From: JAVVUQ01 sp036653075
GTDB lineage: Bacteria; Bacillota; Clostridia; Christensenellales; CAG-314
Assembly (NCBI GenBank): GCA_036653075.1
Contig: JAVVUQ010000049.1
Coordinates: 1 to 11,929, forward strand
Direction of reading: 5' to 3'
DNA: 11,929 bases
Shown one piece after another: positions 1 through 5,596 of this stretch. The notes under the pieces are model-generated. The model had not been told where the DNA came from. It did not search any database and worked only from the letters and a program-made list of their open reading frames with translations. The position numbers were made by a program, and so were the translations under genes. How positions within the stretch are numbered: position 1 is the stretch's first letter; every line of letters starts with the position of its first letter.

Positions 1-1
1 C

Positions 2-541
2 ATAATAAAAAACTGTTTATTTGTAGATTTTACAAAAAATACAATCGAAACAAAAAAATTACTATATGTTTCGCTGTTATCCCTTTCTTTATTAAAAAAC
101 GAAAAAAACAATATGTTAATAACAGGCGTTGACGGATTTATAAATACTTTGGATTACTTCGGAATAAATGGTAAAGAGTATTCTTTCGTATGCGCAAAAC
201 TAATATCTGATATTTACTTAAGCGCGCTTTCACAAAAAGAATTATCCCTATGCTTGCCGCCCGATACAATGCAGCAATACTCAATTTTATCTACTTTTGG
301 AATTGCGCATAATAAAACAGATTCAGTTCTGCCTTTTAATCCAACTTTTGCGCTACCTAATATGTTTGACAAAGTAACCTCTTTAAACCAGAGTCTTTCA
401 TTATTTGATAACTATTGCATAGAAACAGCTATTCCACTACCTAAATCTACTCTTTACGACGCTTTGAGCGCATCGCTTACGCTAAATAAGAATCAATCAT
501 TTCTCTTAGATTTATTCCAAAATGGCTTTATTTTAACATAA
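2..541 (+). CDS. 3' part of an unrecognised protein (5' end outside window)
   Basis: I do not recognise this protein. An ATG at 113 would give 142 residues, but the same frame stays open back to base 2 with no stop and no ribosome binding site precedes that ATG, so this is better read as the C-terminal ~179 residues of a longer gene entering from the left. The visible part has no signal peptide or clear membrane helix. It is rich in Leu, Ser and Asn, starts with a hydrophobic strand-like stretch (CLFVDFT), then a Lys/Leu/Ser helix-like stretch and a short LITG segment. That pattern is vaguely like an alpha/beta fold, but no catalytic motif is visible. The stop is TAA at 539-541. The gene converges with the thiolase, with a shared terminator about 170 bp downstream. 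Confidence that it is coding is fairly high because of the long open frame in A+T-rich DNA; its function is unknown. Confidence 0.6.
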   Translation: MIKNCLFVDFTKNTIETKKLLYVSLLSLSLLKNEKNNMLITGVDGFINTLDYFGINGKEYSFVCAKLISDIYLSALSQKELSLCLPPDTMQQYSILSTFGIAHNKTDSVLPFNPTFALPNMFDKVTSLNQSLSLFDNYCIETAIPLPKSTLYDALSASLTLNKNQSFLLDLFQNGFILT

Positions 542-706
542 TTAAGTTTTTCAGTGAAATAATACTTTTAAATCGCCTAAAACTTTTAGAGTTTAAATGA
601 AATTAAAAACAATTTAACTATATGGATTTTTAATATGTAGATTTTATTAATTATAAAATTATTATTATATTGAATTTATATTACAATAAATTATTGTTAA
701 TTATAT

Positions 707-741
707 AAAAAAGGGCAAGTTTATAAACTTTGCCCTTGATT
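707..741. terminator. Bidirectional intrinsic terminator between convergent genes
   Basis: The hairpin at 711-737 pairs AAGGGCAA with TTTGCCCTT and continues as GTT/AAC around a TATA loop, with one bulged T at about 729. On the minus strand the stem is followed by a run of six T (complement of 707-712), a good terminator for the thiolase ending at 768. On the plus strand it is followed by TTGATTTTTATT, a weaker U tract that can serve the partial gene ending at 541. No other terminator-like hairpin lies between the two genes. Confidence 0.75.
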
Positions 742-767
742 TTTATTAAAATAAACTTTATAATATA

Positions 768-1973
768 TTATATACGCTTAAGCACAATAGCTGCACCCAT
801 ACCGCCGCCTATACATAATGAAGCAAGTCCAAGTTTTTTGTCGCCCTTAAGCATTTCGTAAATAAGAGTAACCAAAATACGCGCGCCACTTGCGCCTATC
901 GGATGTCCAAGCGCAATAGCTCCGCCATTAATATTCGTAATCGACATAAGTTTTTGTTTGTCTATTCCATAGTATTCCGTAAGTTCTTTAATTACGCCTA
1001 ATGATTGAGCGGCAAACGCTTCGTTAAGTTCTATAATCTCCATATCGGATAATGTTAAATTACTCATTTTTAAAGCGTTTTTGATAGCTGGCACTGGACC
1101 TAATCCCATATATTGCGGGTTAACTCCGCCCTGTCCGATACCAATTATTTCACAAAGCGGAGTTAAATTAAATTCTTCAACAGCGCTTTGCGACGCAACA
1201 ACAACAAATGCGGCGCCATCGTTTAATCCGCTTGCGTTGCCTGCTGTTACAGTTCCATCCTCTTTAAACGATGGACGAAGCGAAGCTAATTTTTCAGGAG
1301 TTGATTTACGATTGGGATGCTCATCACGACAAAATGTGGATACAACTTTGCCATTTTTAACTTCAATTGGTACAATTTCGTCATCAAAAACGCCGCCATC
1401 AACAGCTTTAATTGCTTTTTGTATAGAATTATATGAAAATTCGTCCTGTTCTTGACGGGTAATACTATATTTCGCAGCGATATTCTCCGCCGTAATACCC
1501 ATATGAACACCACTAAATGCGTCCGTTAATCCGTCTAATACCATATGATCGGTAACTTTAATGTCTCCCATTTTAATTCCTTGACGTACGTTTTTAGGTA
1601 TTAAATAAGGAGCGCCACTCATAACCTCAGTGCCCCCTGCTATTACAACACGTGAAAATCCCGCGCTTATTCCATTATAAGCGTTAAGTACTGCCTTTAA
1701 TCCGCTTCCACATATCATATTAACACTATATGCGCATACAGTTTCGGAGATTCCCGACTTTATCGCAACTTGCCTTCCACAACCTTGCGCCATTCCAGCT
1801 GATAATACATTGCCAACAATAACTTCATCAACAATATTTACATTGATACCAGCGTCACTTAACATCGTCTTTACTACCGTTGCGCCTAAATCTGATGCCG
1901 CTACATTTGTCAAGCTTCCAAGTAGCGTACCAACTGCCGACCGACGAGCTGCCGCTATATAAATCTTCTCCAT
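768..1973 (-). CDS. thlA: Acetyl-CoA C-acetyltransferase (biosynthetic-type thiolase)
   Basis: This is a cytoplasmic thiolase that condenses two acetyl-CoA into acetoacetyl-CoA (EC 2.3.1.9) or runs the reverse cleavage; in clostridia this is the entry step for butyrate and related C4 pathways. From the chosen start the protein is 401 residues, close to the usual ~392. The acyl-accepting Cys is C88 in NMICGSGLKA, the NEAF motif is at about 317-320, the catalytic His is H357 in GGAIALGHPIGASGAR, and the second catalytic Cys is C387 in LCIGGGMGAA, so all active-site residues are present. The frame extends 8 residues upstream to 1997. However, AGGAGG (complement of 1978-1983) lies just before the ATG at 1971-1973, and the family start (MEKIYI.AARR.A.G) begins there, so 1973 is preferred. 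The gene stands alone: no crt, hbd, bcd or CoA-transferase gene is visible beside it. Two promoters and an apparent operator lie upstream, and a terminator follows. Confidence 0.95.
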   Translation of the reverse strand: MEKIYIAAARRSAVGTLLGSLTNVAASDLGATVVKTMLSDAGINVNIVDEVIVGNVLSAGMAQGCGRQVAIKSGISETVCAYSVNMICGSGLKAVLNAYNGISAGFSRVVIAGGTEVMSGAPYLIPKNVRQGIKMGDIKVTDHMVLDGLTDAFSGVHMGITAENIAAKYSITRQEQDEFSYNSIQKAIKAVDGGVFDDEIVPIEVKNGKVVSTFCRDEHPNRKSTPEKLASLRPSFKEDGTVTAGNASGLNDGAAFVVVASQSAVEEFNLTPLCEIIGIGQGGVNPQYMGLGPVPAIKNALKMSNLTLSDMEIIELNEAFAAQSLGVIKELTEYYGIDKQKLMSITNINGGAIALGHPIGASGARILVTLIYEMLKGDKKLGLASLCIGGGMGAAIVLKRI

Positions 1974-2157
1974 ATGTCCTCCTAAATTAAATTCCATTAC
2001 TTTTTATATTAATTAATGTTGTATTATTTAATTATTATATAATAATTTTACTGCTTTTAATATCTAATTACCACATTATATAACCATAATTACTATATTT
2101 GACGTATGGCTATAATCGACGTATCTTTTTTTATTCGATAAATTTTATAAATTATAT

Positions 2158-2229
2158 AGAGTTTATAGATTTTATAGATTTTATAAATTTTATAGAGTTT
2201 ATAGATTATATAGATTTTATAAATTTTAT
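2158..2229. repeat. Tandem 36-bp repeat, two copies
   Basis: Two adjacent 36-bp units (2158-2193 and 2194-2229), both starting AGAGTTTATAGATT, differ at a single base. Each is built from shorter TATAGATTTTA/TATAAATTTTA subunits. The array falls between the thiolase promoters and its start codon, so it should be transcribed into the thiolase leader. On that strand it contains no G, so this stretch of mRNA would be almost unstructured. Confidence 0.85.
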
Positions 2230-2242
2230 TAAATGGATAATT

Positions 2243-2270
2243 TATTATCGATAACTATTTATCGATAATA
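2243..2270. promoter_or_regulatory. 28-bp inverted repeat overlapping a thiolase promoter (candidate operator)
   Basis: Two 11-bp arms, TATTATCGATA at 2243-2253 and TATCGATAATA at 2260-2270, form a perfect inverted repeat around a 6-bp spacer. Each arm contains the 10-bp palindrome TTATCGATAA, so the same box also occurs as a direct repeat with centres 14 bp apart. On the minus strand the element covers the last base of the proximal -10 and the predicted start site, the classic place for a repressor. I cannot name the regulator: it does not match the Rex, LexA, PerR or Fur consensus sequences I know. Confidence 0.6.
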
Positions 2271-2298
2271 GAATATCAAATAAAGCTAACTTTGTCAA
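2270..2298 (-). promoter_or_regulatory. Proximal thiolase promoter
   Basis: On the minus strand, TTGACA (complement of 2293-2298) is followed by a 17-bp spacer and TATTCT (complement of 2270-2275). A TG one base before the -10 makes it an extended -10 promoter. The predicted start is near 2263, giving a ~290-nt leader before the thiolase ATG. The inverted repeat at 2243-2270 overlaps the -10 and start site. Confidence 0.65.
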
Positions 2299-2363
2299 CG
2301 CTTTTTAATTGAATAAACAATATAAATGTAATTTTTATTTCATTTATGCAAATATACAAATTA

Positions 2364-2392
2364 AGTTTAAAACATTTGCCTTTATTTGTCAA
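2364..2392 (-). promoter_or_regulatory. Possible distal thiolase promoter
   Basis: On the minus strand, TTGACA (complement of 2387-2392) is followed by a 17-bp spacer and TAAACT (complement of 2364-2369, 4 of 6 matches to TATAAT). It lies 94 bp upstream of the proximal promoter and points the same way. The perfect -35 and ideal spacing support it; the weak -10 and A+T-rich setting lower confidence. Confidence 0.4.
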
Positions 2393-2517
2393 GAGAATTC
2401 ATCAAAACAAAGGGGTTAAATTCGAATATGGTTCAATATAATTAGTATAAAATTAAAATGGTAAAATAAAATTAAAAAGTAAAATTTGAAAACAAAATCT
2501 AAAAATAAAAAATAAAC

Positions 2518-2622
2518 GTTGAAAAATAAAATTTAAAAATAAAAAATAAACGTTGAAAAACAAAAAAAATAAATGTTGAAAAATAAAAAAAATAAATGTT
2601 GAAAAATAAAATTAAATGTTGT
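2518..2622. repeat. Degenerate GTTGAAAAA tandem repeat upstream of the SRP RNA
   Basis: GTT(GAAAAA)-type boxes begin at 2518, 2552, 2575, 2598 and, degenerate, 2618, separated by 34, 23, 23 and 20 bp. The units at 2552-2574 and 2575-2597 are 23 bp and differ at one base; between boxes the sequence is almost only A and T (AAATAAAA runs). The array ends about 10 bp before the -35 of the SRP RNA promoter. A-tracts spaced close to two helical turns could bend DNA or act like an UP element, but that is inference; simple slippage expansion would look the same. Confidence 0.7.
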
Positions 2623-2631
2623 TAAAAATCA

Positions 2632-2660
2632 TTGTCAAAACGTAAAAAATAGGGTATACT
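2632..2660 (+). promoter_or_regulatory. SRP RNA promoter
   Basis: TTGTCA at 2632-2637 and TATACT at 2655-2660, separated by exactly 17 bp, each match the sigma-A consensus at 5 of 6 positions. The predicted start is about 2667, exactly where the 5' strand of the terminal RNA helix begins (GCTGTGC). A long A-rich repeat lies directly upstream. Confidence 0.8.
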
Positions 2661-2666
2661 AATATT

Positions 2667-2933
2667 GCTGTGCTAAGTGGGGAGCTAGCGGTGCCCTCAA
2701 TCCGCAATCCGCTACAGCGGAGCTGAAAGCCACACAAGGCATATTCTGTGGGAAGTCTGGAGATAGTAAGGGATGTTGATATTAAGGTCCTATGCAACGG
2801 TGACCTGTGAACCACGTCAGGACAGGAATGTAGCAGCGTTAAGCAGAATTCATCGTGTGCCATGGGAGCGCCGTAAAGGAGTTACCTATTATCATACCGT
2901 TTCGGCGGGAATGTCGACTGTGGATGCACAGCG
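2667..2933 (+). ncRNA. ffs: Signal recognition particle RNA, long Alu-domain form
   Basis: This is the RNA scaffold of the signal recognition particle, which with Ffh targets ribosomes making membrane and secreted proteins to FtsY and the Sec translocon. The 5' part (GTGCTAAGTGGGGAG, AGCGGTGCCCT, AATCCGCT) closely resembles B. subtilis scRNA and marks an Alu domain. The Ffh-binding helix 8 is at about 2816-2840: GTCAGG, then ACA-GGAA-TGT, then AGCAGC, with the GGAA tetraloop intact. The ends pair: GCTGTGC at 2667-2673 with GCACAGC at 2926-2932. The gene is visibly richer in G+C than its surroundings. It has its own promoter and terminator and is not part of an operon. The three base pairs under the tetraloop differ from the usual UCC/GGA but remain complementary. 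An open frame on the opposite strand (2612-2863) is a shadow of this RNA. Confidence 0.95.
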
Positions 2934-2950
2934 TTTAAAGATAAATTAAG

Positions 2951-2983
2951 CTGTTTCAATACAAATTGGAACAGTTTTTTTTT
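2951..2983 (+). terminator. SRP RNA terminator
   Basis: CTGTTTCAAT (2951-2960) pairs with ATTGGAACAG (2965-2974), with one T-G wobble, across a 4-base ACAA loop. Nine T follow at 2975-2983. It lies about 18 bp after the end of the mature SRP RNA. Confidence 0.9.
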
Positions 2984-3000
2984 ACACTAAATCTCGATAA

Positions 3001-3183
3001 AGCGAATATATTGAGCTTAATTCAAGTTTTATCCTTTTATCTATGTAATGGAACAATTATAGCGACGAGGATTGCGCATATTTGCGACAAATGAACTATG
3101 GAACAATTATAGCGACGAAACTTACGCATTTTTGCGACAAGCGAGCGATAGCCGTAGGCTGAGCGAGCGGCAGCGAATATATT
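3001..3183. repeat. Two-copy 50-bp-period repeat with G+C-rich tail, bracketed by a 12-bp direct repeat
   Basis: Two ~43-bp units (3048-3090 and 3098-3140) share a perfect 21-bp block running from ATGGAACAATT to AGCGACGA, then diverge slightly and reconverge on TTTGCGACAA. Each unit contains a small hairpin, CGCA-TATT-TGCG in the first and CGCA-TTTT-TGCG in the second. A tail with unusually high G+C follows (3141-3173), made of repeated GAGCG words and an AGCC-GTA-GGCT hairpin. The whole is bracketed by AGCGAATATATT at 3001-3012 and 3172-3183. There is no open frame: the ATG at each unit start meets TAG four codons later. It could be a dispersed intergenic repeat, a small structured RNA, or a relic of an insertion; the sequence alone does not decide. 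Confidence 0.55.
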
Positions 3184-3214
3184 ATATTGATAACATTATA
3201 AAATAACTTATTAA

Positions 3215-3438
3215 TATATTATAAATTACGCTTTATTACATTATTTCAGATATTTATAATTTATGCTTTTATATGCTATTTTAGATATTTACCACTTATG
3301 CTTTTATATGTTATTTTGATATTTATAATTTATGCTTTTATATGCTATTTTAGATATTTACCACTTATGCTTTTATATGTTATTTTAGATATTATTAATT
3401 ATGCTTTATTACATTATTTCAGAGATATATAATTTTAT
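3215..3438. repeat. 35-bp minisatellite, about six units, with alternating A/B types
   Basis: Units beginning (A)GATATT run 3248-3282, 3283-3317, 3318-3351 (one base short), 3352-3386 and 3387-3420, with decayed partial units on both sides (from ~3215 and to ~3438). Units 1 and 3 share one version (TTTATAATTTATGC) and units 2 and 4 another (TTTACCACTTATGC), so the array was last expanded as a ~69-bp pair. The flanking copies (with CTTTATTACATTATTTC) are more diverged, as expected at the edges of an old array. There are no unique spacers, so it is not CRISPR. It ends about 60 bp before the riboswitch promoter and encodes nothing. Confidence 0.85.
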
Positions 3439-3496
3439 CAAAATGAAAATTTTTAGTGTTTTGTATCCTTTTATTGTAAATAGACTATGAAAACAG

Positions 3497-3525
3497 TTGA
3501 TAATTATGCAAAAATATGATATCAT
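3497..3525 (+). promoter_or_regulatory. Promoter of the metal-riboswitch operon
   Basis: TTGATA (3497-3502), a 17-bp spacer and TATCAT (3520-3525) each match the sigma-A consensus at 5 of 6 positions. A TG at 3517-3518 makes it an extended -10 promoter. The predicted start, about 3532, lies only a few bases before the first paired strand of the riboswitch. Confidence 0.8.
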
Positions 3526-3531
3526 ATCTAT

Positions 3532-3646
3532 CGTATTAAGGGAGTAGTCAGCGTACATCGCAGTTAAATCGCCATATCAGACTTTTATCGTCTCGGTTTA
3601 ACTTTAAACGACAAGACTTATGCTAAGAATTGCATAAGTTTTTTTT
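3532..3646 (+). promoter_or_regulatory. yybP-ykoY-type (Mn2+) riboswitch with overlapping terminator
   Basis: P1 pairs TAAG (3537-3540) with CTTA (3617-3620). The next 5' strand is GGAGTA (3541-3546), opposite AAGA (3613-3616), which matches the conserved metal-site loop L1 of the family (GGGAGUAG opposite GAGA just before the closing P1 strand). P1.1 is GTC/GAC (3547-3549/3610-3612). P2 is a GCG-CGC hairpin (3551-3561). A 10-bp helix follows, AGTTAAATCG (3562-3571) with CGGTTTAACT (3594-3603), capped by a one-sided loop CCATATC and an AGAC/GTCT hairpin; the CATA there resembles the CAUNA of loop L3. This family binds Mn2+ and controls Mn exporters, TerC proteins and P-type ATPases. P1 formation excludes the terminator at 3615-3646, so ligand should turn expression ON. 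The family call rests on motif and architecture recalled from memory, not a covariance-model score. Confidence 0.78.
3615..3646 (+). terminator. Riboswitch-controlled intrinsic terminator
   Basis: ACTTATGC (3616-3623) pairs perfectly with GCATAAGT (3632-3639) around an 8-base loop, followed by an unbroken T run to 3646. The 5' arm contains CTTA, the 3' strand of riboswitch P1, so the two structures are mutually exclusive. Confidence 0.85.
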
Positions 3647-3720
3647 GTACATAAATTACATTATTATGATTAATATTGTGTCTATACCATTATAATAAAA
3701 ACTAATATGTATTTTTATCA

Positions 3721-3738
3721 ATAGCATTATAATGCTAT
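3721..3738. promoter_or_regulatory. 18-bp perfect palindrome in the operon leader
   Basis: ATAGCATTATAATGCTAT is a perfect inverted repeat with no spacer, about 75 bp after the riboswitch terminator and 305 bp before the first gene. It contains TATAAT, but no good -35 lies at the right distance, so it is not called a promoter. It may be a binding site for a dimeric regulator. A+T-rich DNA gives such palindromes by chance more often than balanced DNA, hence the low confidence. Confidence 0.35.
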
Positions 3739-3770
3739 GGCTTTACTTACTCTTTATTAATATTGACAAC

Positions 3771-3845
3771 TACATTTTTACAAACAACTATATTATTATA
3801 CTTATACTATATTTTTACAAATAACTATATTATTATATTTATAAC
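3771..3845. repeat. Tandem duplication (37/38 bp) in the long leader
   Basis: Units at 3771-3807 and 3808-3845 share ATTTTTACAAA-AACTATATTATTATA with a few substitutions and one inserted base. This lies in the ~400-bp stretch (3647-4043) between the riboswitch terminator and the CNNM gene, which holds no convincing gene. A 30-codon hydrophobic frame at 3732-3824 lacks a ribosome binding site. Confidence 0.7.
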
Positions 3846-4043
3846 TATATTTATAATACAAATAGTTATCTTATATTAATATTGGTAAATACTAATAAAA
3901 TAATTACATTTTATGATATAGTTTACTTTGTTGGTTGGTTGTTTTATATTGTAATTTTATTAAATTCAAATGAATTTAATTTAAAATTAAAGAAATTAAT
4001 AAATATAAATTTCTTTATACTAAATTGGAGGTTAAAAATTAAT

Positions 4044-5393
4044 ATGGAATCAGAAAGTTCCGATGAAGACCCTGCCGAAAGTTTTATATTTCAGCTTATA
4101 TTAGTAGGTATTTTAACTGCTATAAATGCATTTTTTGCATCAGCTGAATTGGCGTTATTATCGGCAAATAAAACAAAAATTAAGCTACTTGCCGAAGGTG
4201 GCAACAAAAAAGCTCAGATGGTTGAGAAGTTGTCGGAAGATCAAACAAGATTTTTATCGACTATTCAAGTAGGCATAACGTTTGCTGGGTTCTTTTCAAG
4301 CGCAACTGCTGCGACGTACATTAGTGACGATTTAGGCGGATTGCTTATAAATTGGGGAGTTTCCGCTGTTATTGCTAAAGAGTTATCCATTATTGTAGTA
4401 ACGATAGTATTATCCTATTTTACATTAGTATTTGGTGAATTATTTCCAAAAAGGATAGCGTTAAAGCGTCCTGAGCAAACCGCAATGCGTTCGGCAAGAG
4501 TGCTGATAATTGTGCGTGTTATATTTGCGCCATTTGTTAAACTGCTTTCAATGTCCACTAATTTGCTTGTTAAAATTACTGGATTGGGCGGTGGCGATAA
4601 TGAAAAAATAAGTGAAGAAGAAATCAAATCGGTTATTGAAACTGGTGTTAGCGACGGCACTTTAAACAGTGGCGAACAGCGTATGATTGAAAGTATATTT
4701 AAGTTTGATAACTTAACAGCTACCGATATTATGACGCCGAGAGTCAACGTGTTTATGATAGACATTGAAGACAGTCCTGAAGAATGTTTTGAAGAAATGT
4801 TAACAGAGCAGTATTCTCGAATTCCCGTATATGAAGAAACTCGAGATAACATAATCGGTATTTTAATGTTTAAAGATTTACTTGCGGCTGAATACGCTAA
4901 CGACGAAACGCCGTTATGTTTGCGTTCTTTAATGAGAAAACCATATTTCGTAACGGACAAAATTAAAATTGACGAATTGTTCACTCGTATGCAAAAATCG
5001 CACAACCAAATCGCCATATTGACGGACGAATTTGGCGGATTTTCAGGTATTGTAACTATGGAAGATTTAATCGAAGAAATCGTTGGCAATATTTACGACG
5101 AATATGACGATGAACCAGACCCTATTATTATGGAATCAGAAAACGTTTATATCGTAGACGGTTTAACTCCCGTTCAAGATATAAATAGAGAACTTGGAAC
5201 AGACTTTGACGAAAATAACGAAGGATATGACACGTTAAATGGTTTAATTACTGTTTTACTTGGACATTTGCCCGAAAAAAACGAACAAGCGCAATTAGAA
5301 TTAAATAATGTGAAATTTGAAATTCTTTCCGCTGAACGTAACAGAGCTGTCAAAGTTAAAATTACCCTAACTCCACAAGATATCGTCAGTTAA
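4044..5393 (+). CDS. CNNM/CorC-family membrane protein with CBS pair (divalent cation efflux)
   Basis: This polytopic membrane protein of the HlyC/CorC (CNNM) family has 449 residues, a normal length. Bacterial relatives such as MpfA and CorC are linked to Mg2+ export or tolerance, and some older annotations call them hemolysins. Residues ~12-180 are the CNNM (DUF21) domain: the first helix carries INAFFASAELALLSA, followed by STIQVGITFAGFF (72-84) and the family hallmark GELFPKRIAL (131-140). A CBS pair follows (MTPR at 230-233, RIPVYEE, GILMFKDLL; then VTMEDLIEEIVGNIYDEYDDE), with DEFGG at 328-332, and a CorC_HlyC C-terminal domain (~366-445). The frame is open upstream to a TTG at 3882, but GGAGG at 4027-4031 and the family N-terminus favour the ATG at 4044, even though the 12-nt spacing is long. 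It sits downstream of the riboswitch and 203 bp before the ATPase with no terminator between, suggesting one transcript. Confidence 0.92.
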   Translation: MESESSDEDPAESFIFQLILVGILTAINAFFASAELALLSANKTKIKLLAEGGNKKAQMVEKLSEDQTRFLSTIQVGITFAGFFSSATAATYISDDLGGLLINWGVSAVIAKELSIIVVTIVLSYFTLVFGELFPKRIALKRPEQTAMRSARVLIIVRVIFAPFVKLLSMSTNLLVKITGLGGGDNEKISEEEIKSVIETGVSDGTLNSGEQRMIESIFKFDNLTATDIMTPRVNVFMIDIEDSPEECFEEMLTEQYSRIPVYEETRDNIIGILMFKDLLAAEYANDETPLCLRSLMRKPYFVTDKIKIDELFTRMQKSHNQIAILTDEFGGFSGIVTMEDLIEEIVGNIYDEYDDEPDPIIMESENVYIVDGLTPVQDINRELGTDFDENNEGYDTLNGLITVLLGHLPEKNEQAQLELNNVKFEILSAERNRAVKVKITLTPQDIVS

Positions 5394-5582
5394 ATAAGTC
5401 ACAACATAAACATAAGGTAAAATTAATTTAATAGTGAAAATTATTAATATATTTACTTATTAAATCAACTTTAATCTTCTGTTGAATTTTAACTATAAAT
5501 ATCGTTTAAATAAAATCTTAAATTCATAATATTTAAACTATAAAAAATTTTTGAAAAATAACTTTTTGTAAATAAATAATTT

Positions 5583-5587
5583 GGAGG
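5583..5587 (+). promoter_or_regulatory. Ribosome binding site of the ATPase gene
   Basis: GGAGG lies 9 bases before the ATG at 5597 and fixes that start. The 203 bp between the CNNM stop and this ATG hold no hairpin terminator and no convincing promoter, supporting cotranscription. Confidence 0.85.
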
Positions 5588-5596
5588 AAACGGACA

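Noticed and set aside
1974..1997. Eight-residue upstream extension of the thiolase
   Set aside because: The extension contains the AGGAGG ribosome binding site itself, and thiolase homologues begin at the ATG at 1971-1973.
2612..2863. Minus-strand open frame of 83 codons
   Set aside because: It lies over the SRP RNA, whose composition keeps the antisense frame open.
3215..3438. CRISPR array
   Set aside because: Repeats are directly adjacent with no unique spacers, and there are no cas genes; it is a minisatellite.
3732..3824. 30-residue hydrophobic peptide in the operon leader
   Set aside because: It has no ribosome binding site and spans a tandem duplication; translation of A+T-rich DNA gives such hydrophobic frames by chance.
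3882..4043. 54-residue N-terminal extension of the CNNM protein from a TTG codon
   Set aside because: It has no ribosome binding site, runs through A+T-rich leader with low-complexity hydrophobic translation, and precedes the start expected for the family. GGAGG at 4027-4031 favours the ATG at 4044.
4415..5089. Minus-strand frame of 224 codons inside the CNNM gene
   Set aside because: It is an antisense shadow of a well-supported gene, without a ribosome binding site or recognisable domain.
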